The notes under the pieces: generated by a model
Databases searched by the model: none
Seen by the model: only the letters and a program-made list of their open reading frames with translations
What the model was told of the DNA's origin: nothing
Source: Lota lota
Taxonomy: Eukaryota; Chordata; Actinopteri; Gadiformes; Lotidae
Assembly (NCBI GenBank): GCA_026745465.1
Contig: JACYXH010000100.1
Span: 1,439,501 to 1,503,500, forward strand
DNA length: 64,000 bases
Direction: 5' to 3'
Made by a program: the position numbers and the translations under genes
Shown here: positions 24,401 through 34,169 of the stretch, piece after piece
Layout of the letters: every line of letters starts with the position of its first letter
Position numbering within the stretch: position 1 is the first letter of the stretch

Positions 24401-26760
24401 GTTCAGAGCTAAAGTCTGTGGTGGTTAAGCCAGATGTGGTCCCTAGAAACTGGGAGGTCCATTGTAAGGAAAACCTGGAAACAAAACCAAGCCATAAGGC
24501 AGTGTCGTTTGAGGATGACATACGGCCTGTGAGTGCAGCAGAGGCAAGCTTAGATGCATATAGAAAACCTGACTATAGATACTCAAATCATTTGGAATCC
24601 AGGGATTCAACAATCAAAGGGCGAACTTTGGGGAGGCCTAAATCACAATCGCCCAATCCGGAAAAAACAAGCAAACAGCTGTACTATGAGAAATCACAGC
24701 TTATTATGGGGAAAAGAACAAAAAGCCCAGAGCGGCCACAGCCTAGGCTTGCCTCTAGTTCAGCTCACACGTTGTTGAACGCAGCTAAAGGGGTGGCAGA
24801 TATTGTCTCAAGGCACTCACAGAGCTTTGTAGAAGGCTATCACTCTGTCCCAAAACCACCTGAAAGACACTCTATCCCCGTACCACCTGAAAGACACGCT
24901 GTCCCGGAACCACCTGAAAGACACGCTGTCCCGGAACCACCTGAAAGACACGCTGTCCCGGAACCACCTGAAAGACACGCTGTCCCGGAACCACCTGAAA
25001 GACACGCTGTCCCGGAACCACCTGAAAGACACGCTGTCCCCGAACCACCTGAAAGACACGCTGTCCCGGAACCACCTGAAAGACATTCTTCCAAGAGAAT
25101 TAACAGCAACAATATTGCATCGCGAATCTGCCAAGCCCCTGTGCCGTTCCTCAAGAAGTCATTGAGTGTAGGCCCCTGTAGAACTCTTTCAGGTATGGGA
25201 CACCCTGGTCCTTTCTTAAAGAAATCCATTAGTTTGCAACGATGGGAACACTTTGAGACCCCGAGGACGTACGTCTCAGAGAGGTGTTACTGGGATGAGT
25301 TTCCCCACCCTGAGGTCAGCCTCAAGTCCGGTAGTTTGGGTCACGCTCCATCCTACCTTCATCGACCAGGCCCCACTTGGACTGAGTATGTTCCGTCCAG
25401 GCGCCCAAGCTTTGAGAGCTTGGAAAGGCTTCACCACTCCCAAAGACCTCCAGCTAACTCTCCCTACCTCAACTACTCCATGTACCCGCCCAGATCCTCC
25501 TCGGCCCACGCTAGGCTGGCACCCTCAGATCCGCGCAGGCAGACTACAGTTTTCCCCGAGGTCTCCGGGTGGCCTGTCTCATACCAGGAAAGCCTGAGGT
25601 CCACTCAGCATAAATACGTCCCCATGTCCTCCTCCATCCTGGCACCGCACCCCCCATACAGACACTTCTCAAGAGGGGACCCTGTGCGAGCAATCGACCC
25701 CAGGATGGGCCCTCCTCGGTCCTTCCTACCCAGAGGTAACAGCTGGCCCTCCCCACACCTTGCCCCCTTGCCAGCAGGGCAGGCAGAGAGCTACCGCGAG
25801 ACAGTTGAGAGGCCGTTGGTGAGGGCAGGCGAGGCTGAGTATCGGGAAGCACGAGAGGGAGGCAGGACCAGCTACGCCAGCCAAAGCAGTGGCAGGGGTA
25901 GCGCCGGTTTCCTTCGCCAGTCCCTGTCCATCACCCCCACACTGCTTAGTTCCCCGGAGACCACGGAAGAGAGTGAGCGACACAGAGCTCAGACGGACCG
26001 GCGTGAGAGGAGAGCGAAAAGGTGAAACGACACCACACTCGGACCCATAGCTGCAGAGCTCTCTAGAGTCATTCTCGGCAGAAGGGTTTTGTTTATGTTG
26101 CCATCGTTTTCTTACATTAACCACATTCCTCTTTTTCAGTTTGTCCGACTAATTTGTAGTGTTGTGTTTCCTGCCATGTTCTCACCAACATGTTGTGTTG
26201 TGTCTGTCGTTAGAAGGAACACATCAGTAGATGAGAGTTATGAGTGGGACTCTGCAGATCCCGGTGTGGACGCGGAGGTCCTGGAGGCCATGAGCTTTGA
26301 CCGATCACCAATGGGTGCAGGCAGCGACAGGGGGGTGTTCGGATACGATCAGACTCATGGCCCCCAGGACCAGAAAAGACAAGGTGAGCGTCAAGCTGCA
26401 AGTGATCTGGTTGCTTTTAATGAATTGCTCCCCTCATTCCGCATGTGAGTGTCACGCCTCTCGGTGGCTGCGCATGTCCCTTTGTGCCGTGGTTTGCTGT
26501 GAACATTGTACGTGGCGTGCCCCACCCATGCATCACATCTCGCTGCCCCCTTCCCAGGCCCTTCATCCTCAGTCAGCCCGCCAGCTTCCGAGCCGAGCGC
26601 CCGCGACCCCTACAGCCACCCCTTAAGTGAGGCGCGCTTTGAGGCGCTCCGCCTGGAGTACCAGGAGTACATGCGGGCTCTGGAGTCCACCGGTTCCCGC
26701 GAAGCCCGCCTCACCCCCGACCCGGAGTCGGACTCTGACTCCGGCTCCGCCCTGCTCTAG
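4179..26760 (+). CDS. igsf9: igsf9, immunoglobulin superfamily member 9 (protein turtle homolog A)
   Basis: A single-pass adhesion protein of the Turtle/Dasm1 family, known for roles in dendrite growth and synapse maturation. Coding exons: 4179-4242, 5896-6108, 15418-15564, 16866-17017, 17299-17416, 17883-18024, 18217-18362, 18632-18774, 18888-19028, 19323-19439, 19543-19693, 20471-20582, 20711-20886, 20980-21218, 21483-21567, 21944-22114, 22403-26021, 26214-26383, 26558-26760. They total 6309 nt (2102 residues). Order: signal peptide (1-22), five Ig domains (about 22-511, two exons each), two FN3 domains (512-715), membrane helix (734-759), then a tail of about 1340 residues. Family landmarks seen: GTSPH at the FN3 start, ICRGPDGRF and KRRNTSVDE in the tail, LL at the C-terminus. 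It matches IGSF9 better than IGSF9B. Human IGSF9 is about 1180 residues, so the tail is greatly enlarged. The junction into exon 17 is the least certain: 22403 is the only simple in-phase choice. Confidence 0.93.
5183..5322. repeat. (CA)n then (GA)n compound microsatellite, igsf9 intron 1
   Basis: A GA-rich purine tract directly follows the interrupted (CA)n array at about 4957-5185. Long open frames across it encode only Thr/His or Arg/Glu repeats and are not genes. Confidence 0.85.
6151..6384 (-). mobile_element. tRNA-derived SINE with L2-type 3' tail
   Basis: Read on the minus strand, the element starts with a tRNA-like head whose B box reads GTTCGATCC. A middle block follows with CCCTGAGCAAGG, typical of teleost SINEs. 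It ends with the tail GTAAGTCGCCTTTGGAC and a following TAAATG-rich end, which resembles the 3' end shared by UnaL2-type LINEs and their SINEs. It lies in igsf9 intron 2, just after the exon 2 donor, and looks close to full length (about 235 bp). The family name is not assigned. Confidence 0.8.
6718..6912. repeat. (GA)n microsatellite, about 195 bp
   Basis: A long purine tract of GA repeats with GGGA interruptions inside igsf9 intron 2. It is among the longest simple repeats of the window. Confidence 0.95.
7272..7349. repeat. (GT)n plus G18 homopolymer
   Basis: A (GT)n tract (about 7272-7301) is followed shortly by an uninterrupted G run at 7332-7349, in igsf9 intron 2. Confidence 0.9.
11066..11400. 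repeat. GT-rich satellite with a 103-bp duplication
   Basis: The stretch begins and ends with (GT)n. A non-simple block starting near 11207 recurs near 11310 with very few changes, so a unit of about 103 bp has been tandemly duplicated. It lies in igsf9 intron 2. Confidence 0.8.
13430..14090. repeat. Cluster of (CA)n and (GT)n microsatellites
   Basis: Interrupted (CA)n at 13430-13560 and interrupted (GT)n at about 13855-14010 and 14058-14090 are separated by unique sequence inside igsf9 intron 2. The frames reading through them are artefacts of the repeat. Confidence 0.85.
15012..15275. repeat. Tandem repeat of about 66 bp, pyrimidine-rich
   Basis: About three and a half copies of a 66-bp unit sit some 150 bp upstream of igsf9 exon 3. 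Each unit holds CTCT and TCTA blocks plus a conserved non-simple core (TATGTATCACAATATC). The copies are close to identical, implying recent amplification. Confidence 0.85.
15584..15870. repeat. (GT)n-rich array after igsf9 exon 3
   Basis: Interrupted (GT)n begins about 20 bp after the exon 3 donor and continues for roughly 290 bp. The distance to the splice site is very short. Confidence 0.85.
19813..20165. mobile_element. Possible non-autonomous DNA transposon (MITE) remnant
   Basis: This igsf9 intron 11 segment has ends that are imperfect inverted repeats: about 13 of 17 bases pair between 19819-19840 and 20125-20150. The interior looks like dispersed fish repeat DNA rather than unique intron. 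No coding capacity is seen. Family unknown; a chance resemblance cannot be excluded. Confidence 0.35.
20594..20634. repeat. Short intronic hairpin in igsf9 intron 12
   Basis: Arms of about 14-16 bp around GTCCGCTTTC and its complement are separated by an 8-base loop. It lies inside a 128-bp intron whose donor is the atypical GTCCGT, so the hairpin could bring the donor nearer to the acceptor. Confidence 0.65.
21387..21464. repeat. (CT)n tract forming the pyrimidine tract before igsf9 exon 15
   Basis: A (CT)n run of about 78 bp ends 18 bp before the exon 15 acceptor (AG at 21481-21482). It therefore doubles as, or extends, the polypyrimidine tract. Confidence 0.85.
21707..21854. repeat. AT-rich inverted repeat with a third copy, igsf9 intron 15
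   Basis: A 23-bp segment near 21707-21729 (core ACACAAATTATACTAACTA) recurs inverted near 21777-21800 and again direct near 21831-21854. The first pair can form a hairpin with a loop of about 50 bases. It looks like a small palindromic repeat or MITE remnant; no flanking duplication was seen. Confidence 0.75.
24847..25089 (+). repeat. igsf9: 27-bp coding minisatellite in igsf9 (9 units)
   Basis: Nine in-frame 27-bp units encode a nonapeptide of consensus VPEPPERHA, at about residues 1588-1668 of the cytoplasmic tail. The first two units are diverged ([18 protein letters not shown]). The last seven start at 24901, 24928, 24955, 24982, 25009, 25036 and 25063 and are nearly identical at DNA level; one differs by a silent change. 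I recall no such array in mammalian IGSF9, so it appears lineage-specific and probably length-variable. Confidence 0.95.
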
Positions 26761-28590
26761 CAGCCCACCCTGGTCCGTCCCCCGTCCCCCCCGCCTGTCC
26801 CTCCTCCTCCTCACCCGTCTCCTTGCATGTCTTCCCTCGTGTCCCGCATGCTTTATTATACATGGTTATTGTATCAGCAAGGGTCTTTGTGGAAATCAAG
26901 TGAAGGCATGTGAAAAGATGGTTTAATGGTGCTTATTGTATCACAAACGTTTCCTAATTGAGTTGACTTATGTGTGTTTCTCTCTGTTTTACAGGGACTT
27001 CTGAAAAACAAACCAAATAGCCATTTTCTCTTAGCGCAGAAAGACAGCTGTGGTGCAGGACTTCACTTCTCATCACCGCTATTTGTTGTGACCTTGTATA
27101 CTGCCTTTCTGTTGACAAAATCAAAACTATATTACCTCTAATTTATGCTTTGTTACTGACAAAGTTCAAGTTATTTCCGCGTGGCAACATTCTTTCGATC
27201 TACAAGGTCCGTTTGTACACACCACTGCTATCACCGATCGTGATGCAACAGTGTTGAAGAATGGATCATTATTTTTCGCCCATGGCGTTACTCTCCAATG
27301 CCTTTAGATATTTAATTTCATGTTTTACAAGAAGCTGGTGGCATTGTTTCTAGTGCCATTTGGTCTACACTGACAATCAGAGGGCCCTTTAAAGAAAGAC
27401 AAGTCCATCCCCTAAACTGAATTTTAAACAGTATGCTTTCTAAAAGCACTTAGATGCAGTTCTGTATCTCTGAAAAATGCAGTTTCTTGTGTAAAATGAA
27501 TTATAGTGATCCAACGTAAAATATTGTAAAATAACTGCATCTGCAATGATGTATGTGTTTCTGATCTAATGATAGTGGACATTTGAATATGATATACAAT
27601 AACAAGATAAAACAATTTAGCAATGAAAGAAAAACATTCACAATTTGATCTACAAAAATACACAGTAAATCTTTTTTAATTATAATTGTACATTTTTAAC
27701 AATATAGCCAACTGTTTCACCTTTTAACCATCTTCAACCTCTTCCCACATTAATTAAACTGTCCCATAGAAATACATAACACCTATATTCTTTTGATGAA
27801 AGAATGTACAAATGTTTATACCCGGGCCCTGTATACACCCTATGTACAGATATGTGTGTATGATAACATAAACTGTCCCAGTCCTTGTAAATATTCAGTA
27901 ATTTGTCAGAAGGAGAACACATTATTTTATTCCATCTTAACCTTACTCATCTAAACAAAATATGAAACTTGAAAATCTGAACGATCCCTTCTGAAACATA
28001 TGGGGAATATTATGGCCTTACCTTTTATTAAACATAAACAAGCAACTAAAAAAATCAAAACTATTCTAACAGGAAACCATATAATTTGAATGTTTTTAAT
28101 AACCTTTTGATACATTTGCATGATTGACGGTTGATTGTGGATTTCCTTGTATTTATTACGATGGATTAAGGTGGCAAACAATGTTTACAATGTACTCTAC
28201 TGTTCAAAAGAAAACACTGTAAGAATATGTTTGGTTGAATTTTTGAAGTCTCCATCATAACTTGAATGATTTTGTAGCCCCCCCCCCTCCCCCCCATGCC
28301 TTTTTATTATTTGCGATGAAATAAATGTATATTTGAAGCCTACTTTATTTGGTGGACTACACTGACCAGGAGTGATGTTGTTCAATGAAATACATTATTT
28401 TATATACTGTTCAGGAATACATTTTTACATTGTACCGATCCATCAAGAAATGTTCACATGGAGGAGATATTTCTAGTTATGCAGTTTGGATGTTTTGTAC
28501 AAACTGGAAAGTTTTATATTCTGTCACCTGGCTGTTTTGTTATTTTTTGTATATGTTATAATAAATAAAGTGACTTATATGGAATGTAAC
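26761..28590 (+). other. igsf9: igsf9 3' untranslated region with poly(A) signals
   Basis: After the TAG stop at 26758-26760 no further coding segment is seen. Two overlapping AATAAA signals at 28560-28569 probably end the transcript near 28590, giving a 3' UTR of about 1.8 kb. A good acceptor-like site (pyrimidine tract and CAG) ends at 26994, so an alternative terminal exon is possible. The next gene, gatd3, runs towards this one and stops at 28879. Confidence 0.7.
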
Positions 28591-28878
28591 AGACTCAGAT
28601 ATGTTTGTGTGTGACAACACACGGCATATGACAACACATGACAACAAGTGGCTTGATTTTCAACGAAAGCCTTTATATCAATAGTCATTTCATGAACATT
28701 CACAGGAATATTCTACTTCAACTTTAACATTGAGATGCTAAAATACATTCTCCACACTACCAAGTTGAATCATATTCCAAATAGCCAATACCGATTTAAG
28801 TAGCTTGTTGAAAATCCAGTGATCATCAGTGCCATCTGCAGTTGACTTATCATCCTAATGCAGGCTTCTCCTCTGAGC

Positions 28879-31800
28879 TCACTGAGTTGACATCCGCAGG
28901 ACGTGCTTGACCATGTTTCCAATGCCATCAAAGATGTAGTGGTAGTGGTACTCCGTCTCCCACATGAAGGAAGGAGTGCTGATCACTTTGTTCTTCTCGT
29001 CTACATAGGCTTCGTGATGCAGCTATGGTCAAGGTCGACGCAGGAGCTATGTCGTTGAGCAGAAAATGCACAGCATAACGCAACAAAGCATTTGGCATCC
29101 AAAGCAACACACGTGTAAATGATGGTTCAGCCACAGTTTAATTGAGTCTACCGTTGTATTGAGCGATTCAGTGAGCGAGACAGACTTTTCTTTTAAAGAA
29201 ATGAGCGCGCCATATTGCTCATTGGCCAGGGCAGGGCCGCAGAGTGGCACCAGCCACACCAGCAAGATCCCGGGCCAAACATACTGACTTCGTCTGAGCC
29301 TGCTACTCTGTGCCCGGCAATGGGCCGCCCCACCACCTGTCCCACTGACCCCCTACCAAGTCAGCCAACGGCCTGCTGACTCGGGACCATCAAGCAGCGA
29401 CAAAGACTTGTGTCCGGGGCGCGCTTATCGCGGCCAAGAGGCGCTCAGTGTGTGGGGCCCGAAAAGGGCCTCATACAAACACAGTTGGCTCACAAACGTG
29501 CGGTCGGCCGAGGACCGGCAAGAGGAGGTTTGTTTTTCAAAGGATATGTATGGCTCACGGACGGTGTGACGAGCGCCCATGTTCTTCACGGCCTGCACCA
29601 TGCTGGTGTGGGGCCAGCTCCCCCAGCGGGAGGTCTCGTCACGCTCGTAGCCCATGGTCACCTCGATGCCAGGCAGCGCCCGGCAGGCCAGCATGGGGGC
29701 CATGCTGGAGAGGCTGGGAGACAAAACACGTTCACGGGAAGGATAATAATAAAAGAATAAGAATGAAGTCTTTCTGGAAACACGTTCAGCAACCAGCATT
29801 GAGATGAGTCACTTTGTGGGCAACTTGCATGGGATAACATGTTCTCATGTTATTGCACATTATGACGTGGTATATACGATAATACGTGGGTCCTTTGACT
29901 CTTGGCTCAGTGGTATTTGTGGTAAAACAAATCGGATTATACTTATTATGTTTAAATAACCCTGAACTCTAAGATGATCCTTATGATTTGAAATGTTCTA
30001 TAGTACTGTACTCATATTCTTTGTTAATAGGAGTTCACTGTGTTTCTTTGTAGGATTTTATAATAAATAATATACAAATATCTAGTTACATTGATATTTA
30101 TTATGTGTTACAATAAAACTTGGACCAAAGAGCTTTTCTCTGCTTCCCTCTTCAGTAGAAGAAGGGAACTGCCAACTTTCAGAGCTGGCAGTGAGCATAA
30201 AGTCATTACAATCATGCAGTGTCTGCCTAAACACAGAAGGCGTTAAGCCAGGTTGAGCTAAAATCTCTTAAGATCCTGGCTCGGCCTACGCTGTTTATTG
30301 GGTGAAGTGATTTCTGGCTTAGTGGGTTTCCGATCCCTTGTAACACTTCAACAGAAGTACTTTTTCCTTGTAGGAAGTCATCTGCAGGCCACTCAAAGGC
30401 ACACCCAGTGCCTTGGAAACGTGGAAATAACCAGCTTACTAATGACCTCTGTCTGGCCAGAAAACGAGCAACATAAGGACAGATGTCTGAAAATCATTCG
30501 TTTTTTTTGGTTTTCAACTAATTTGATTTCCTTCACGCTAATGACCTTCATTTATGTGTTTCTTAGTGAAGTTGGTACCACTGGTACTTTTTTACATTCC
30601 ATAAAAATACATCTGGATTCAGAAAACAATTGTCCACACAATCAAATAAGTCGTCTCGGGGAAGTAGGCCAATGTAATTTCACCTCAAAATAAATTTCAG
30701 ATCAAAAGAAAAATACAACAATCTTTAAATGTAAAACATTTGCAAAGAAATAGGATATACTGTCTCAAACAAATCCTCAGGCCATATTACCTGTAGGTTA
30801 GAATCCTTTCATATTTCTATGGTGAGAATTGACACAGGATTCAACGTGCATTGAGCAATACATACCCGATAGGCTTGCGGTTACGGTGGAACTCCTTCAG
30901 CACTCTGTCCACATCGCTGTGGAGTTTGCAGTCTTTACCCTCTTTCACAAAGGTAGAGCTGAAGAATAGCAAAGCACTGTTCAGCTCATCTCAATATTAG
31001 TTCACTGTAGCATACACCAAAACCTTATCTCTCTCTCTCTCACTTGTGTTTGTGAATGTTATACAGTAACATTGTTATTATATATATATATAGTACCCTA
31101 ATTTATTTAAATGTTTTGTGTCTAACAAAACAACTTCACTTTCTAACTTAATTAAAATATATAATTCCATAATTGCATATGTTTTTACAAAATGAAACGG
31201 ACCAAGGCCCTCCGGTGAACCCCCTAATATCTCACAGATTCTTGGTGATGCCGTGGCCCCCGGGAAAGATGACAGCATCAAAGGTGCTGGCGTCCAACTT
31301 GGACAAGTCATGCATTTGCATCATTCCCTGGCCATGACTGAAACGCGCAGCCTCCACCATTATGTTCCTACGCAAAGGCCAGAAATAATCATATATACTG
31401 TGTTTTGTATTTAATCAAGTACAAAGTGAACATTTACATCATTGGAGGTATTCCACTCATTTGTATTATTATTATTATTTTAAAAAGGTATGTGTGTCTA
31501 TGTGGCCTAACAAGTGAGGCATACCTGTTCTCCCCAGATGCAGGCTGCTTTTTTATGTGGTCAATCACATTCATCTGCTGTTGATTAGGGGCAAACATCT
31601 GGAAGCGCGCCCCGTTGCGGCTCAGGTGATACATAGTGCTGAAAAACATGAGTGAGCGGTATGTTTGATTGGCTAATCATGACGCTGTAGAACAACAGTG
31701 ACTTTGCTATGGGTATGGTACTCACTATACCGCCTCGTGCACATCAGTGCCGTCCCACCAGCCGCATCCTGAGAACACCTTAAGTAAAAGTGGATGTTTA

Positions 31801-32013
31801 TTTATATTTATATATATATATATATATAATCCCATGGCACCTGATACTAGTATGCAGCCTATTTTTTATCAGCATGTGTTGGGCCCGTACACTTACCACT
31901 GCAATGTTGGTGTTCCCCCAGTTGCCGTAGTCTCCTTGGTGCACGAAGCATGCAGGTTGACGAGCAAGTACATTCAGCGTCTGTTTCGACAGGAGTGCCC
32001 GGCTAGCAAACAT
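28879..32013 (-). CDS. gatd3: GATD3/ES1-like mitochondrial protein
   Basis: A member of the ES1/ElbB branch of the DJ-1/PfpI (class I glutamine amidotransferase-like) superfamily, expected in mitochondria. Exons in transcript order: 32013-31897, 31778-31726, 31638-31525, 31367-31236, 30958-30866, 29713-29548, 29013-28879. They total 810 nt (269 residues), close to human GATD3 (about 268). The first 35 or so residues look like a targeting peptide ([11 protein letters not shown]). Landmarks: [14 protein letters not shown] (human has GVYDGTEIHEA), VIFPGG, KDCK, KPIG and KNKVIST. The nucleophile-elbow Cys-Cys of human is Ser172-Ser173 here, so the classical catalytic thiol seems lost. Exons 6 and 7 join in phase only if the intron is AT-AC. 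The sequence is diverged enough to be a fish paralog of the ordinary es1 gene. An upstream in-frame ATG at 32097 lies at the predicted transcription start and was not chosen. Confidence 0.9.
29014..29547 (-). other. gatd3: U12-type AT-AC intron of gatd3
   Basis: On the minus strand the intron starts with ATATCCTTT (29547 downward), the full U12 donor consensus. It ends in AC at 29015-29014. A U12-like branch-site core CCTTGAC lies at 29034-29028, about 14 bases upstream of the end. Using these ends keeps phase 0 and gives HTVREPY then EAYVDEKNK, the same length as the human segment. GT-AG choices in this interval break the frame or delete conserved residues. Confidence 0.85.
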
Positions 32014-32089
32014 GGTTGAGCGCAAACGTTCGAAGTTTAAAACTCTCTTGGTGTAAGCTGGAAGCCTGGAGGCGTTGGATTGCAATAGA

Positions 32090-32124
32090 GCCAACATCCT
32101 CGACCAGTCGAGGCCATACTTATA
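32090..32124 (-). promoter_or_regulatory. gatd3: TATA box and likely transcription start of gatd3
   Basis: On the minus strand TATAAG at 32124-32119 lies about 106 bp upstream of the chosen start codon (32013). Initiation would be expected 25-30 bases downstream, near 32090-32095. This puts the ATG at 32097 at or before the transcript end and favours the ATG at 32013. Confidence 0.5.
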
Positions 32125-34120
32125 CCTCTGGCCAAATGACGTTGCCTCATCCTATGGGCCTTATCGTCCAGACTTTCGAGGATCAGTCATGACTTGTTTG
32201 ACCAGATTGACCTATGTCCTTCCCTTACACCTCCTCTCTATTAATCACTTGTTTTTCCTCCAATTAAAATCAACTAGCCAACGTTTCTTTTGTTGAATTT
32301 CTGCTTACCTATGCTTTTGTTGCAAAGGTACACCAAAACATAAATGCATATGAAAACGTATATATTTACAAATGTATTTATTACTTCCTTATTCTATTTT
32401 TACTCAAGCGTATTCTGTTATTAATATAAGCCTGCTGGCATATTTATTCTGAAAATGTGTCATGGACTGCATACTGTTGTCCGGATAGTCTTTCATCTCT
32501 GACTTACAGATCCATTACATTTTCACATTTGAAACTCACCAGTACGTGTCAGTAAGCGTTTCAGTTTGGGTTTTACATAGGGTAAGAGAACAGTGGACCC
32601 GATGCGGCTTCCCTTCTATATGCCCTTTAAAGTCTATTACGATTTAAGACTCTTACTTGCTTTAATGCCGTGTTCCGTCTCCACTGTCTAGACTGCACCT
32701 TGAAATAACCCCGGTTCCACACAAGTGCCAACAGGCTCTGGTAACCGGTTTGATCCAAACAGCAACTCCAAGTCACTGTGATGCAGTATGGCCTACATTG
32801 CAATGTTAAGGCTCCTGAAATATTCTTCTTACTGAAGTCCCTTTCCCCGGTCTAACCATGAATGGCATCTGATGGTGGAATTTGGCATTCCCTTTTATTG
32901 TCCTCCGTCATGTATAATTCAGCAGTCCACGATGTTTTACATTGAACATATTTGAACACTTTGGAACTATATGAAGTTTAATTAACAGAATGCAGAAATG
33001 GCACCAAATTATAAACATGTCACAAGTTACATTATACACAATTCTAGGCCTTGTTTTTTTTTCTTTTTACCTCAAATGATATTTATATGAGTTCACATTT
33101 ACCAACCAGAACTAGAGCAAAAGTGAATAGTTGATAGTTGGTCACAGGACAGTTTTATTCCTTCCTTCCGTCATAAAAATGTCATTTTGGGTAGGACAAT
33201 TCTAGTGAACCCTGATCAGTTATAAAAAAAACAAATACAACACAAACACATCCTGTTACTACCCCAAAAGTTTATCAAATTGAATCAGCTGTACTATAAA
33301 AGAAACAAGACATGCTATAACACCACAAACACATAAAACCTGTCCCACATCGTCTAAAACATCCGTTTATTTCCTTGTTCCATCTCAAACAATCACTGAT
33401 TAAATAAAACTAAAACAAACATGTCTAGAGAGAAAGGGGGAAATAAAATGTACAGCACTAGAGACAACCAATGAATAAATTAAATGACCATTAAACGAAA
33501 TAGAAATGAAAGTATTTTTGTCGTCATTTCTGCAAAGTCAAATCAAACATACAGCAAGCATATAAAATGTTTCAAAAGTAATTACACTCTTGAATGTTCC
33601 AACCATCCACTAGTACTGTGGCCGACATGCCCTGCTTCCCAATTTGGCATTGAACTGGCTGTGATTTCTACATCCACTCCATTAAATATTAGGGGATGAT
33701 CCACGTTGAAACACAACTTCACCTACTTTAGTCAGCTTTACACGTAAGCACCCAATCTGAACCACAATTTACATGCACATCCCTAAAAAAGCTCCATTGG
33801 TGAAAGCAAAATAAATGTCAATCAAAATTCTCCCACATTTCTGCTGACATTGAAGTTTTCATGCACCCAAGCTGACAATCAATGGACACGCGCGCTCTCC
33901 GAGCGCAAGTGTGTGTTCATTACAGACAACAGAGCGCTAGCCATATCCACTTGATAACGAGTTACCAGAACAGACCTTTTCGAGTGGTACTGCCTATGCG
34001 CCGGTTGGGTCTGATGAGGCCGATTTTAAACTCAAAGAATAGCGGTGCTCATAGAGAAGCGTGTGTTAATAAGACAGAACGGACGACTCCGTTGGAGCGC
34101 GGGGTGGGGCCGGGTCGGGT

Positions 34121-34151
<31 letters not shown>

Positions 34152-34169
34152 CGGGGGTGGGCAGCTGCG
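32125..34169. other. gatd3-tmem127 spacer and tmem127 3' UTR
   Basis: No coding region is recognised. tmem127 is transcribed leftwards into this stretch, so part of it is its 3' UTR. Minus-strand AATAAA signals at 33366-33371 and 33154-33159 are candidate ends. The rest is AT-rich unique sequence with no repeat I can name. Confidence 0.5.
34121..34150. repeat. tmem127: G30 homopolymer in the tmem127 3' UTR
   Basis: Thirty uninterrupted G on the plus strand are C30 in the tmem127 transcript, starting 19 nt after the stop codon. Adjacent G-rich sequence (34095-34120, 34152-34160) extends it. The plus strand could form G-quadruplexes, and the exact length may be unreliable. Confidence 0.9.

Noticed and set aside
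24847-25089. Regularly spaced repeats resembling a CRISPR array
   Set aside because: The units are contiguous 27-bp coding repeats with no spacers, inside a vertebrate exon.
24817-25229. Antisense frames with repeated Val-Pro-Gly-Gln-Arg or Ser-Gly-Gly units
   Set aside because: They are mirror readings of the igsf9 27-bp minisatellite.
29014-29559. Frameshift or pseudogene state of gatd3
   Set aside because: A GT donor at 29558 breaks the frame, but the AT-AC ends restore phase and full protein length, so the gene looks intact.
32014-32097. Longer gatd3 N-terminus starting at 32097
   Set aside because: The TATA position predicts initiation at about 32090-32095, so this ATG is probably not in the mRNA; the shorter start gives a normal targeting peptide and family length.
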